NCBI RefSeq assembly: GCF_024868665.1
Contig: NC_079898.1
Coordinates: 6,024,096-6,088,095, forward strand
Reading direction: 5' to 3'
DNA length: 64,000 nucleotides
Source: Triplophysa rosa
Lineage: Eukaryota > Chordata > Actinopteri > Cypriniformes > Nemacheilidae
A model generated the notes under the pieces. That model did no database searches, was not told the DNA's origin, and saw only the letters and a program-made list of their open reading frames with translations. How positions within the stretch are numbered: the stretch's first letter is position 1; the number at the start of each line of letters is the position of its first letter. Shown in pieces: positions 13,048 through 25,272 of this stretch. A program made the translations under genes and the position numbers.

Positions 13048-14639
13048 CAAACCCGATTCCAAAAAAGTTGGGACACTGTACAAATTGTGAATAAAAAAGG
13101 AATGCAATAATTTACGAATCTAATAAACTTATATTCTATTCACAATAGAATATAGATAACATATCAAATGTTGAAAGTCAGACATTTTGAAATGTCATGC
13201 CAAATATTGGCTCATTTTGGATTTCATGAGAGCTACACATTCCAAAAAAGTTGGGACAGGTAGCAATAAGAGGCCAGAAAAGTTAAATGTACATATAAGG
13301 AACAGCTGGAGGACCAATTTGCAACTTATTAGGTCAATTGGCAACATGACTGGGTATAAAAAGAGCCTCTCAGAGTGGCAGTGTCTCTCAGAAGTCAAGA
13401 TGGGCAGAGGATCACCAATTCGCCCAATGCTGCGGCGAAAAATGGAGCAATATCAGAAAGGAGTTTCTCAGAGAAAAATTGCAAAGAGTTTGAAGTTATC
13501 ATCATCTACAGTGCATAATATCATCCAAAGATTCAGAGAATCTGGAACAATCTCTGTGCGTAAGGGTCAAGGCCGGAAAACCATACTGGATGCCCGTGAT
13601 CTTCGGGCCCTTAGACGGCACTGCATCACATACAGGAATGCTACTGTAATGGAAATCACAACATGGGCTCAGGAATACTTCCAGAAAACATTGTCGGTGA
13701 ACACAATCCACCGTGCCATTCGCCTTTGCCGGCTAAAACTCTATAGGTCAAAAAAGAAGCCATATCTAAACATGATCCAGAAGCTCAGGCGTTTTCTCTG
13801 GGCCAAGGCTCATTTAAAATGGACTGTGGCAAAGTGGAAAACTGTTTTGTGGTCAGACGAATCAAAATTTGAAGTTCTTTTTGGAAAACTGGGACGCCAT
13901 GTCATCCGGACTAAAGAGGACAAGGACAACCCAAGTTGTTATCAGCGCTCAGTTCAGAAGCCTGCATCTCTGATGGTATGGGGTTGCATGAGTGCGTGTG
14001 GCATGGGCAGCTTACACATCTGGAAAGGCACCATCAATGCTGAAAGGTATATCCAAGTTCTAGAACAACATATGCTCCCATCCAGACGTCGTCTCTTTCA
14101 GGGAAGACCTTGCATTTTCCAACATGACAATGCCAGACCACATACTGCATCAATTACAACATCACGGCTGCGTAGAAGAAGGATCCGGGTACTGAAATGG
14201 CCAGCCTGCAGTCCAGATCTTTCACCCATAGAAAACATTTGGCGCATCATAAAGAGGAAGATGCAACAAAGAAGACGTAAGACAGTTGAGCAACTAGAAG
14301 CCTGTATTAGACAAGAATGGGACAACATTCCTGTTCCTAAACTTGAGCAACTTGTCTCCTCAGTCCCCAGACGTTTGCAGACTGTTATAAAAAGAAGAGG
14401 GGATGCCACACAGTGGTAAACATGGCCTTGTCCCATCTTTTTTGAGATGTGTTGATGCCATGAAATTTAAAATCAACTTTTTTTTCCCTTAAAATGATAC
14501 ATTTTCTCAGTTTAAACATTTGATATGTCATCTATGTTGTATTCTGAATAAAATATTGAAATTTGAAACTTCCACATCATTGCATTCTGTTTTTATTCAC
14601 AATTTGTACAGTGTCCCAACTTTTTTGGAATCGGGTTTG
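13048..14639 (+). mobile_element. Tc1-like transposon, apparently complete (1592 bp)
   Basis: The ends are exact inverted repeats beginning CAAACCCGATTCC, flanked by TA at 13046-13047 and 14640-14641, the canonical Tc1/mariner target duplication. Each end is a long IR of about 210 bp carrying two transposase-binding-like repeats: TTCCAAAAAAGTTGGGAC at 13057-13074 and 13240-13257 on the left, its complement at 14613-14630 and an imperfect copy at 14430-14447 on the right. This is the IR/DR layout known from fish Tc1 elements such as Sleeping Beauty. It encloses one uninterrupted transposase gene. Confidence 0.96.
13400..14419 (+). CDS. Tc1-family DD34E transposase, 339 residues, intact frame
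   Basis: This enzyme would bind the element's inverted repeats and perform cut-and-paste transposition in the nucleus. I start it at the ATG at 13400 (MGRGSPIRPM), which gives the usual Tc1 length of about 340. The open frame extends upstream to 13187, but that part lies in the terminal repeat. A paired-like DNA-binding region occupies roughly residues 10-112, with two helix-turn-helix segments (about 17-45 and 86-112) joined by a basic GRK linker at 58-60. The catalytic triad is present: D153 in WSDESKFE, D243 in FQHDNARPHTA and E278 in SPDLSPIENIW, with 34 residues between the last two. The family MVWGC motif is at 192-196. A poly(A) signal AATAAA lies at 14547-14552. There is no stop or frameshift. 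Whether it is active cannot be judged from one copy. Confidence 0.95.
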   Translation: MGRGSPIRPMLRRKMEQYQKGVSQRKIAKSLKLSSSTVHNIIQRFRESGTISVRKGQGRKTILDARDLRALRRHCITYRNATVMEITTWAQEYFQKTLSVNTIHRAIRLCRLKLYRSKKKPYLNMIQKLRRFLWAKAHLKWTVAKWKTVLWSDESKFEVLFGKLGRHVIRTKEDKDNPSCYQRSVQKPASLMVWGCMSACGMGSLHIWKGTINAERYIQVLEQHMLPSRRRLFQGRPCIFQHDNARPHTASITTSRLRRRRIRVLKWPACSPDLSPIENIWRIIKRKMQQRRRKTVEQLEACIRQEWDNIPVPKLEQLVSSVPRRLQTVIKRRGDATQW

Positions 14640-14641
14640 TA

Positions 14642-16254
14642 ATTTGAGCGCATAAGTATTTTTTAAATTTATGCACATATCCAAAAATGGGCATAAAAAT
14701 GGGTGGGTGGAAACATAACTAGTATATCCAGTATATTAAAACTGTATACATACAGCAGTAAAATTTCATGAATTTTCTAACCAGTGAAATGTTGTTACCA
14801 TGTGAAGTGTGATTGGTCACAGCACTGGTCCCCTCACACTTGGCCCATCTGTCTAACAGCACGACATTGGATCTCCATTCCGCCACTCACTTTCATCTGT
14901 GAGTTTTGATTTCAGCAGCGGCAAGCAACATTACAGCCAATGTTTGTGTGTGTGCTGCTGAGGGTGTGTGTGCTATATACCTGTGATGGGTTTCTCATCT
15001 CAGGGGGCCAGAGACCATTATCTTCCAGTTTTCCACGGGGAGAAAGAGAATCTCCAGACGACTTTGATATCACAAACACAGCCTGAACAACACCGCTCAT
15101 CTTCATCACCACAAAAACAACTCTTTGACAAAGCATCTATTTACAGTTTCAAGTGTTTTCTTCAGCTCTAAGAAAGCAGAAAGCACCTTTCTGACACAAG
15201 GGTAAGATCGTGTGTAAGAAATCATTAGCGTTTTATTTATAGCAAAATAATGGAGAGTTTCCAGCTCATTTAGAAGGTAATTTGTGTCTATTAAGGACAG
15301 ATAAGAAACAATGTAATGATCCTGTTCCCGATTCTGAAATGACTGTGGGAAAGATTCCTCAGAACGTTTGAGGAAAACCATCTAGCTTTGTTTGGAAAGC
15401 ATCATCACACTATCCCCAATAGCCAGCTGTTGCAACGTTAGAACATTTGTCTCTGTGGTTGAGCACAAATATGTCCTGCCGTTCATTCACATGTGACTGG
15501 CTGAGACCAAACACAAGCCGTGTTGTAACTTGTAAGTACAGTGGAGTACCAATTGGCACCAAATTATAAAACTGAACTGGTTCAAAATGATTCATCTTCA
15601 AATTGGAGATCATTAGATTGGAAGCTAGCAGATATAAGCCGGTCACACAGCCTGACAAACAGTATCCTCACTGCAGGCTGAGGGAAGCGAGTCTTTAGTC
15701 AATGTTCACATCTACTCGCTGTTGTCACGACATGATCAAACTCAGCACACACACACACTGTCTGGGGTTGACTCTTATTCTGTTTCCGCAGCGTTGCATC
15801 ATTGGCTTAATCCCAGAGGAACGGTCCAGAGAAACATTTTCTGATTTTAGCAAACTGCAGTGTAACCAAACCTCATTAAACTCCATAATATATAACAAAG
15901 AGACTTCTGGTGGAAAACAATTACCAGAGGTTCTTCCTGACAACAGAGCGTGCGTTAAAGTTTTCCAGGAGACAACAAAAAAGGTCAATGTAACAACAGT
16001 TTGCTTTTTGTGTTATTAACAGCAGGGGTATATAAAATGTAAATATAAATGTGAATATATAACTGGAATGTGCCAAATGAATATACCTGTATGTCACTGC
16101 TGTCATTGTGAATTATAACTTTTTGCCATAAATCATTATTAATCACTCTTTATGTTTGTCTCTGGGTTTTGCAAATATCTAACCACTAAAAACTATTAAA
16201 AAAAGTGTTTTTTGAACATCCAAGACTTTGGAAGGACAGTGTATTTTTTTAATG
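14642..16254. other. No recognised gene
   Basis: Several short open frames overlap on both strands (for example 15106-15381 minus and 15702-16019 plus) with no motif. The left end may be the right part of the element interrupted by the Tc1 transposon. Confidence 0.5.
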
Positions 16255-16430
16255 ATTCATGTTAGGATTTTTATGCACGACGTGGAGGCAAAGAACCACC
16301 CGACAATAAAATCCTTTAATGCACGGCTAGCTGTGAATTATCCCGCTCATACCATGGTCCTTTGCCAAGTTAAAGCTGTTATTGATGTTTATGTGACATT
16401 TTTGATCAGACAGGTGAAAATGATGGTTAT

Positions 16431-17081
16431 TATTGCACAAGATGGCGCCGGTGAGCTTTTGGGATGCCAGGGTCGGCAGACTAATTTCAGATCGTATAAC
16501 ATTGTATGGGAAAAGAACGATTTTTGGTCAGCAAATATGCGTGTTCTTTTAGATAAAAAAGAAGGAAGTAATATATCAGCGACATGACAGATCCTCTTTA
16601 CATTGCTGAGCACTTCATTAAGTAAGGGATAATGTACATGCAGCCAGTTGTTATCGCAGAAATAAGCCCCGACAGTGTGATCGGAGCGGAGTGAAGCGGA
16701 GGGTCTTGTATCACACTGAAGGGGCTTATTTCGCGATAACAGCCAGCTCCCGCTTACTACACGGCTACTTGCCACATGAGAAAAAACTGGACATGAAATG
16801 TGACTATTGAAATATTTTATTAGCTCATTTTTACCGAATGCAGACCTTCAAAAATTTGTCAAAAAACCTGTCAAAATGATTTGCTGCATCCGGTGTTATT
16901 AGTTTTGAGCGGTTGTTATCTGGGAATAACGAACCTGCAAATGTCACGACTGGCCAATCAGAATCAAGCATTCCAACGAGCCGTGTAATGAGCCAAAACA
17001 ACTCGATAGTGTTATATGACCGGAAATTAGTCTGCCGACCCTGGCGTCGCAAAAGATCACCGGCGCCATCTTGCGCAACTA
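16431..17081. mobile_element. Fold-back MITE copy 2 carrying a nested insertion
   Basis: The arms at 16431-16505 and about 17008-17081 match those of the 12.2-kb copy. The loop agrees with copy 1 up to GACAGAT (to 16592) and resumes at AAAACAACTCGAT (16995). About 400 bp between these points is absent from copy 1. Confidence 0.83.
16593..16994. mobile_element. About 400-bp insertion in the fold-back element
   Basis: Its extent is defined by comparison with the shorter copy. It contains an inner palindrome: GTTATCGCAGAAATAAGCCCC at about 16648 against GGGGCTTATTTCGCGATAAC at about 16721. The TIRs are weak (CATTAAG near the left, GTAATG near the right) and the superfamily is unresolved. Confidence 0.65.
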
Positions 17082-17979
17082 GCCCATTTCAAATCCAACT
17101 GACTGGAACTAGTTCAATGCACACTTTCCAGCCAATCAGAATCGAGTATTTAAACAGACCATGGTATAAGATAGAAATGATTAATCCTTACAATTTTGCT
17201 TTAGTTCTACAATAAACAAAGCTCATTTTTTTCAACAGAATTTCGTTCCATTGTAAAATGTCTTAAGATAGTTCATTTACCACCCCGATTGTTTGAATAA
17301 ATATAAATGAGCTGTTAGATTAATGATTCAGTCAAATAACTGAATGAAATAAAGAAAATCTCGTAAGAAGTGATTTGTGAATTGGAACAAACTGCTCATG
17401 ATTCTTTCACCGAGTTAAACAAATCACTTCATGAATCAGCCATCTCTACAAGGAAACACAGCCAGATTCACTCCAATGCTTCAGAATGACGAATGCTGAC
17501 ATTCATGAACCACAAACAAAAAATAAACATCATAAAAACTCATTCAGATCCAATACTAAGAAAAACACGGATGAATAAGAACCGGTTCTCAATTTCCACT
17601 CCTACTATCTAGTATAACACAAGGACAGAATGTGATGCATCACGTCTCTTAACACACACCCCCACACTCCAAATGTCCCCTTTCTTATTTGTGTTACAGA
17701 AACTTCTCGGAGGAATTCAGGACATCTGTAAACAACAGTTCTCCTGACGTGTCTCAGACTAATCTAATTGAAGCAGATGCAGTGAGCACCACGAGGAATT
17801 GGATTGTCAGAGTCCTCGTTTCATTTAGTTGTAGTAACCCGTTTTTCTCAACTGCTCTTCGAGATGGGAAAACCTCATGACTCTGCTGTCAGTAAGATCA
17901 TCGATGCAGCGTTTGTAAGCGCTATCCTACATGTGGCCTTCTGCTTTTCTACTTCTGGGCCACAGCTATACGAGCGCTT

Positions 17980-18030
17980 CACAAATACAGGTTCATACAG
18001 GTTTGGAATGACATGAGGGAATAAACGATG
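17980..18030. mobile_element. Tiny fragment of the same MITE family
   Basis: CATACAGGTTTGGAATGACATGAGGG followed by AATAAACGATG matches the family's right interior. It is about 50 bp long. Confidence 0.5.
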
Positions 18031-18220
18031 AAAGAAATACTCATTTCTCTCTCCATTTTCTCTGTAATTGTTTAATACGTTTGTGTTTACACACGAGTAG
18101 CTATAGCAGAAAAAACCGCAGGGCTTTTTGATCAGGCATTACAAAGGGCCACCCAAAGGGTGGCAACAATTTCAGCAGGCTCTTGAATTTTGCAGAACTC
18201 ATCCTTCACACACTTGTTAT

Positions 18221-19183
18221 TGGGTCTCATTCATGAAACACGAGCGGAACAAATTTTTGTGTAAATCGTTCGTAAGGTCATTCTAACATAAATTTTAGGA
18301 TTCATGAAAATGTTTGTACTTTCAAAATGTTAGTTGGTACGAAAGAAATGTACACCTGCTCCATACCACGTGTAAATAGTGCCTAAAACCGCACGTGACA
18401 TTCTGAATTATTTTAGACAAACTGATGACACTGAATTTTGCTGCACTATGTGTATTGATATTTAACGAGTTCTTTTGCCCTGTCTTTGATCAATTTTTAC
18501 TTTTTTACACAGCCGTCCAATCACAGTGAAGAAGAGGCGGGACAAGCATTACATTGAGCAACCATCATACACAACAATGGAGAAGTTAATATTAATGGTT
18601 ACTTCATTTTCAAATTAAGTAATATTCTTCAAAATAAGATGCTAGTAGCAAGTAGGCTAACTGTTGCGTTTATTCTAAATCACAGCAACCAACACATCTC
18701 CGAAAAATAACGCGCAGTGCCTCCAAAGCGTTCTCAGGCGCCACCAGCTGGTCATTTTCAGAAGAGCACCAGGTATTATTATTATTTTAGCTGGATAAAA
18801 ACGGTGGACACAGCTTCGGTGGACACAGGTTACGTGATTAATTTATTGGTAAGCATATAGCCTATTAGTATCTTGTGCATTTATGCAATATAATGTAGCC
18901 AAGCCAGAGCATGAAGTCCAGAGGATGCCAGCATTCTTAGACATGTAATTTGCGTAGCAGTAATTCATAGGCAGGGATTATGCTAATTGTGAACGAGCGT
19001 GCATGCGCGCCCTGTTTAAGAATGATTGGAATTCATTAACATACACACATTTTACTATCAAATTTGAAGTTTATGAAGTATTTGTGAATCTGGAGGAATG
19101 TTTTCGGGAAGGTCTGTTTTACGCGCAAATTACTCGGAATTTACACATACATATATTTACGAATGTTTCATGAATGAGGCCCA
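18221..19183. mobile_element. TIR element, TGGGTCTCATTCATGAAACA ends (963 bp)
   Basis: The left TGGGTCTCATTCATGAAACA and right TGTTTCATGAATGAGGCCCA are inverted with one mismatch in 20. Subterminal similarity continues (TTTGTGTAAATCGTTCGTA against TTTACGAATG). No transposase motif and no clean TSD (TTGTTA and TTGTTT on either side). A PIF/Harbinger-type MITE is possible but not shown. Confidence 0.72.
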
Positions 19184-19696
19184 TTGTTTGCAGCGAATTA
19201 AATATCACATATACACTGACTTAAGTCGACAAACAAACACTCAGATGCCTGAGACAGACAGACAAACAAACAGCACTGCCACAGCCAACAGTGACACAGT
19301 TTGCAGGGTCTGAGTCTATCACATGTGAGATATACTGTAATAGGATCCTATTAAATGATCGGTGCCTGATAGGTAAGCTCTCTCACCGGGCACCAGACAC
19401 TACTGCAGCGTGCCTGCTTATGGCAAAAAACTCCCGCAGGATGATTGAGAGGCCCGCTGAATGAGAGCGAGGGTTCTTATTAATATCCCGTTTGCCAGCG
19501 TGACCAAGCATCTGTGTGTGCGTATAAAAACCGAAATAGACAGAGCTCAGAAAACACAGCTATGAAGAGCTTTCTGTGAGGTGAAATTTTCCCTCAAGTC
19601 AGTTTCTAATATTGCCCCCCAGCATACAGAAAGAGGTATGTGCAGAAGACAGACTGATAAACGTGTAGAAAACAGCTAGAAATTAAACAAATCACA

Positions 19697-20222
19697 TTTC
19701 CGAGTGAAATGGAATTTCTAATGAGAACAATAGTGGGCGTGGTTTTCGTCTGTCTCTGCGATTTGATTGGATGTATAAAATAGCCGTTGCATTTTGAAAT
19801 GGAACTGGCAGTAGACTGACAGTTGAAGGGGAGGAGTTAACGGACGCCCCGCCCAAGCCGTCTAACATACGTTATTTAAGATGGATGGTCAATACAGGAC
19901 GGAAGTGCATTTTCAGATTTTAACTAAAGATTATGAGGGCACACAAATTTAAAAAAGAAAATGACCCACATTGATAAACTATTTACAATAAACGCTGCAA
20001 TATTTCATGAAAAAATAGGCATTGTAATTTTTTATTTCACTGGGACTTTAAGATGGATAGTAGTTATAGGAAGGAAGTGCATTTTCAGATTTTAACTAAA
20101 GATTATGAGGGCACACGAATTGTAAAAAGAAAATGTCCCACATTGATAAACTATTTACAATAAACGCTGCAATATTTCATGAAAAAAATAGGCATTGGAA
20201 TTTCTAATTTCACTGGGACTTT
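19697..20222. mobile_element. MITE-like element with internally duplicated right half
   Basis: The left end has GAGTGAAATGGAATTTCTAAT and the right end GGAATTTCTAATTTCACTGGGAC. A segment of about 172 bp (19878-20049) is repeated in tandem at 20050-20222 with few changes. The left part is also homologous to 63528-63781. Confidence 0.7.
19878..20222. repeat. Tandem duplication, two ~172-bp units
   Basis: Both units start AAGATGGAT and share GGAAGTGCATTTTCAGATTT, AATAAACGCTGCAATATTTC and TTTCACTGGGACTTT. The two copies are aligned head to tail and differ at a few positions. Confidence 0.92.
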
Positions 20223-21957
20223 AATAATTGTGGCAGGCAGAAATTGTGAATATAATTTTACAATATCAGAATCAGTTTCTGGAATTCATTCAAGAATTCA
20301 TTTGCAAAAATATATTTGCTTGCTTCTGGTCACACTTATAATAAAATGCGTACACTACAATGCATTTTTCAAAGCTGCTTTGTTTGTCTCTGCAAGAATC
20401 ACAAAGATGGTAATTTATTCAATGCATCCACAGCAGACAAATGCAAAAGTTGCTTGGCGCACAGAAAGTTTTGGTTGTAAATCTAACACAAAAATAAAAA
20501 ACAGAACATTAAAGATGCCATCTCATATTGTTACATATAGTTACGGTCGTAAACAGGTGCTGTAAACTGTAGTAAATTCATGTTGGTACTTGTGGAGATG
20601 ATGCAAGAACGACAGAAAAATGAGCAATGGACAACCTTTAGATACTGTATATAACTACACTTAGTAAGCCCCCTGGTGTGCAGTAAAATATGATAACAGA
20701 CAGGAACATTCTGTACGGATCTGGATCATGACAGCCAATCACAGATGGAGCCAAAATGACTGAGGAACCTCGGGCCGGCCATATCTGGTGCTGCCATAAC
20801 TGTTCATAAGGAGTAAAGTCGGTGTGAGAGAGTACAGATGGGAAACTTCGCTCCGCCAGTTCCCTAATGTTTATAGTCAATCAACCTAAATGGGAGATAT
20901 GGGTTATAAAATTGCTGAGCAGGGTTCATAAAACCAGACAGAGGAAAAACATGCAAGTCCAGAGAGAGACTGTTTGACGTGAATACACAAGAGCGCAAAA
21001 GTTTTAGTCAGTTCTCCTGTATAAAAAGAGCAAATACAATATCAGGTGGGGAACGGGAATTGTCACAGTGAGGGCTGAAAAATCTGCATACAAGATTCAA
21101 GATTCATATTAAGATTTAATAATCGAAAAAATACAGTGTGTACCCCCTGTGGGTACCATCAATATTGCATTTATACAGTTCAAGAGATGAAAAGTATTAA
21201 CATAAATACGGAGAAATAAGAAAGTGCTTTTTTACATTTTAAATAGTTAAAACTATGGTCATTCTATTTTTATATCGTTTCACATTTTAAACTTGCTCAG
21301 ATTTGACCCGGGGTTGAGTGTTAATCCTGTGAATTTATAATCTGTTATAATTTTACTGTACATTACCAAACCCTGGGTTAATGTTCTTATTTGCATATGC
21401 AATGACTGGGAAAATATCGTTGAAAATATGGGTTGAAATATCTGTTTGCCAAAAATGTCTCCATTTAAATTCATGTTAGTTGTTTTAACCCTCCTAGGAC
21501 CTTACTAATCCATTTTACACGTTTTCTGCCAACACTTGACATGATGTTTTTGCTTTTCCCATAAATGCCTAAACAACCGTTTACACTGAACTGCTTTCAT
21601 ACTTCCTCCAAGCCCACAATACCAGCAAGAACTCACGTTAGAACTAACTAACTAACTATAAATTTGGTTGTTGGAATACATGTGGTTTTCATAAAAAAAA
21701 TAAAAAACGAGTTGTCATATACTGTACTTCAAACAGGTGGGAAGGTGCTTAGTGAAAAGTCAATAGTCTTATTGTCGCACACAGTCTCACGGTCCACCTT
21801 CATCACCCTCTCCTGTCCAATCCCATCTGACTGCAGCAGTTCACCAATCCCACATCCCTCCCAGAGTGTCACGCTGTTTGCTGAGGTAATTCCCCGGCCC
21901 TGTGACTGTGTGTGTGCGAGAGATAAATCATGTCTATGTGAGAATAATGCTGAGTAC

Positions 21958-21958
<1 letters not shown>

Positions 21959-21999
<41 letters not shown>
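21959..21999 (+). repeat. (CT)n microsatellite, 41 bp
   Basis: A pure CT tract. Confidence 0.97.
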
Positions 22000-22001
<2 letters not shown>

Positions 22002-22089
22002 TGTTGCTGCTGTTATAATAGTTAAATAAACAATGGCGCAAAGAAGCGTCTGATGTGCATTTCGGGTTAAAGAACGTGTTTCTTAATGT

Positions 22090-22207
22090 GACAACAAAAA
22101 ATCAACAGACTGATGAAAATGCGGGACATTTTCTCAATATGCGACGTGTGGGACAAGGGGTGAAATGCTGTGTGGTACAACGCAAAGCGGGACGGGTGGT
22201 CACCCTA
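22090..22207. mobile_element. Possible terminal fragment of a hAT element
   Basis: GGGACGGGTGGTCACCCTAG (22189-22208) resembles the right terminus of a hAT with CAGGGTGACCACCC-type ends. No left end was found. Confidence 0.35.
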
Positions 22208-24505
22208 GATGAGAGACAGTAAAAGAAAGTCAGAGAGAAATGCAGTCTTACAGAAATGAATTAATTTGGCTTTACAAGGAAGCAGAACATGAATTTTGTT
22301 GAAATATTGTCTAAAATGTGGCACTATAAGATATAAAAAATCCTGATATATTACTGCAAATCCTATTCGGTATTTCATCTGATATGACAGAACTCTTAGT
22401 TTCTTGCTAACAGGGTTTGACTCGGCACACACTTCATATTAATGTCATTTATTGTTTGTTTTTCAATCTTTAATTAAGGTAACTTTTGCAGAAGTTAAAA
22501 AAAAAAATCTTTTCCTTTATAGATAATTTTGAACGACCTTCACAAACCGTTTTAAGACGTTTGTTGCTCGAGTACCTCCGAATACACTACAGCTGCTCTT
22601 TTCATAAAAAGCTCAACAAACATTGTGCATTGCAGAAACGCAGCCGCAGTTTCAGAACCACAGCTACAGGACTGAAGTGAGGGGCGGAGTTATTGACAAT
22701 GAGATAATGCGGATAGCATTTATTTGCTAAATATAGAATTTGTGCGTTTGTGGGGTTGTTTTTCTAGAAATGTAGTAATAAAATGGGTCTAAGAGTGAAT
22801 TGTAATTGTTATTTAATTATTCGTTGTATAATGTTTGATTGTTTCTTTTTAAACCATGCGGTTTGCTTTTTTATACAACCTAGTTATATTTAAGTTATAT
22901 TTGTATTAAAATTTCTGTTTTCATATAGAAAATGCATGCTGCAGATGCCCATAAAACAATTAAACTTGATACAAAATGCCCACAAGTTTAAAACATTATT
23001 TCTAATATCAGGTACAAGAACACATGGGCTAATAGAACAAAACACATTACATTATACAATAATATAGGGTATATGTCCAATGTCACATGACTAAACCGTT
23101 AAACAGGTCTCATCCGCTTGTTGGAAATAGTGTTAACAGCAGTATTAACTATCAGCCATGTTTCCATTTTTTTATGCGTTTTATTCTCTTCTATTCAAAT
23201 TTCTTTGAGAAGAATTTTTTTGTTATACATAAATCTGTTTATGTGATGGACATCGATTTTGATCATCTTTGGTTAACTCATTTAAAGGCATTTTGAGTAA
23301 AACAGATGGCTCTTACGTAATGAAGCGCATACAAAAGACTTAAAACCGGATGCAATGAGACCTGTTTTCAGCATACGCGTGACGTTTGGCATAAAGCCTA
23401 TTACACAAGATTAATGTTTTATAAAGCCCTTTGTACTGTCCCGTAATGTATTACTTTAACTTATACATGTACGAACTGAAAAGTGGCCTTATGTAAAAGT
23501 ACGAATGTTTGCGTGTTACAAAAGCAAATCCCAAGCTCCGCCCCACTGTTCTGTGGCTGCGGTTCAGAAACTGCTGGAGGAGCTGCGGCGCTGCAGCTGG
23601 ATACTATTGGTGCATTCAGCAGCAGTACAAGATGAAAGAAAAAATGAAGACCAGCGGCACTCGTTCTACTGTCCTAAAGAGGCTGATAAGTGTCGGTTAT
23701 CTGCTCCTTCATTAAGTCTGTCGTCTGGGAAAGAGAACACACTCAACACTCTCGAAATGGGACTTTTTTTAAAGGTCATACCACTTTTTTTTCATTTTAA
23801 TAACCAGAAACACACACACACACACACAAGCAGCTGAATGCTAAATGTACAGCCAAGAAGATAACAAACATTCAATACAGCAAATATTCACCTCTGACCA
23901 TACATTTTTCATGTCCCATGCAGGGGCAGGGAGAAGATACACATCCCTGTTTGAAAGATGTGAACGCTTCACCTGACAGGGATGTTTTTAATATCGTATG
24001 TATGCCTCGCTGGATGTGCCAACCGAACTAGCGTTGCAGAGAAAGCCAATCCTAATGCTGCTCAGGGCAGATTTAACAGAATTGATCTCCCTGTCAAAGG
24101 GAATTACACTGTGTAGACACTGAAAAAATGGACATACGCTAAAAAATACTACCAGTGAAGGCAAAAGATTGAGTATGCAGGAATTGCTTTCCAGGAACTA
24201 AAATGAAAAATGCTGAATCGCAACGCTCTGGGAGTCTAAATAAGAGTAAAAAGATTGATACACAAACCAGACAGTACAGCTTTCTGGGTTTTTTTTCAAT
24301 GTAAGATCAATATAAAATGTAACTACTGTAATCTAATATATTTGTGAGTAAGACGGGATGAGATTTTAAATGAGAAAACAAACAAAGGTGCTTGACTTTT
24401 TTTATCAGGTAATCATCGAAAGTCGACCCTCGGTATTTGACACTCAAAAATATATGTTTCTAATAATGAAGGACGAATGGCCAGTAAGGAGGACAAGAAA
24501 TGACT

Positions 24506-24657
24506 TTAAGGGATTCGGTAGTTCACCCAAAAATGAAAATTCTCTCATCATTTACCTACCATCTTTTTTTTAACTGCATGGCTTTCTTTCTTCTGCAGAA
24601 CACAAAAGATGTTTTGAATCACATTGGCAGAATTTTCATTTTTGGGTGAATTATCAC
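24506..24657. mobile_element. Short MITE copy of the same family, decayed
   Basis: It starts TTAAGGGATTCGGTAGTTCACCC and ends TTTTTGGGTGAATTATCAC without the final CCCTTTAA. Only the terminal parts and about 70 bp of the centre remain. Confidence 0.75.
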
Positions 24658-24837
24658 TGCACGTGTAAATAAATATATACATGCATTTATACCTTATTAA
24701 CGTAAGGACACATAAATATAGAAATAAATGTAGAAATGCCAAAATAAAATGTAGAAATACATGACAAAAGGTACAAATAAATGCAGTATTACACAAATGG
24801 TACAAAGTTGATATTTTTGACAAAAGTATTTACAGTA

Positions 24838-24966
24838 TGTATGAATTTATTTATTTATTCAGGCATGTCTTTATTTTTTTAGGCGTGAATTTATTTGTTT
24901 ATTTATTTAGGCATGGATTTTTTATCTACTTATTTATTTAGGCATGGATTTTTTTATTTATACTTA
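24838..24966 (+). repeat. Tandem TTTATTTATTTAGGCATGGA-type repeat
   Basis: About four degenerate units of roughly 30 bp. The preceding 24660-24800 contains complementary AAATAAATG-type runs, so the two segments could pair. Confidence 0.75.
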
Positions 24967-25016
24967 ATTTCCCATTCTCTATAGGCCAGCACAGTGAATA
25001 AACAAAGTAAATCCAC

Positions 25017-25272
25017 GGTAACACTTTAGTATAAGGACCAATTCTCACTATTAACTAGTTGCTTATTAGCATGCCTATTATTAGCATATTGGCTGTTTAT
25101 AATCACTTATAAAGCAAATATTCTGCATGACCATATTCTACATCCCTAATCTACCTAAACCTAAACTACCTTACTAACTATTAATAAGCAACAAATTAAG
25201 AGTTAACTAAGCAAAAGTCGTAGTTAATAGTTTACTAAAACCGAGAACTGGACCTTAAAATAAAGTGTGACC
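25017..25272. mobile_element. Short MITE, GGTAACACTTTA ends (256 bp)
   Basis: The termini GGTAACACTTTAGTATAAGG and CCTTAAAATAAAGTGTGACC are inverted. The flanks AAATCCAC (25009-25016) and AAATCCGC (25273-25280) match at 7 of 8 bases. Confidence 0.82.

Larger units (their letters stand above)
16255..17190. mobile_element. Outer remnant around the fold-back element
   Basis: A left part (TACCATGGTCCTTTGCC, about 16351) and a right part (ACAGACCATGGTATAAG, about 17154) form a weak inverted pair outside the fold-back copy. This suggests that it landed in an older palindromic repeat. The boundaries are uncertain. Confidence 0.35.
20223..24505. other. Mostly featureless intronic sequence
   Basis: Apart from the CT tract and a possible hAT end, I see only a diverged inverted pair (about 22640-22690 against 23525-23580, GGGGCGGAG/CTCCGCCCC with CGCAGTTTCAGAACC-type sequence). 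No exon was recognised. Confidence 0.45.

Noticed and set aside
13187..13399. N-terminal extension of the Tc1 transposase
   Set aside because: The upstream 71 codons overlap the left IR and inner direct repeat. The MGRG start gives the standard family length.
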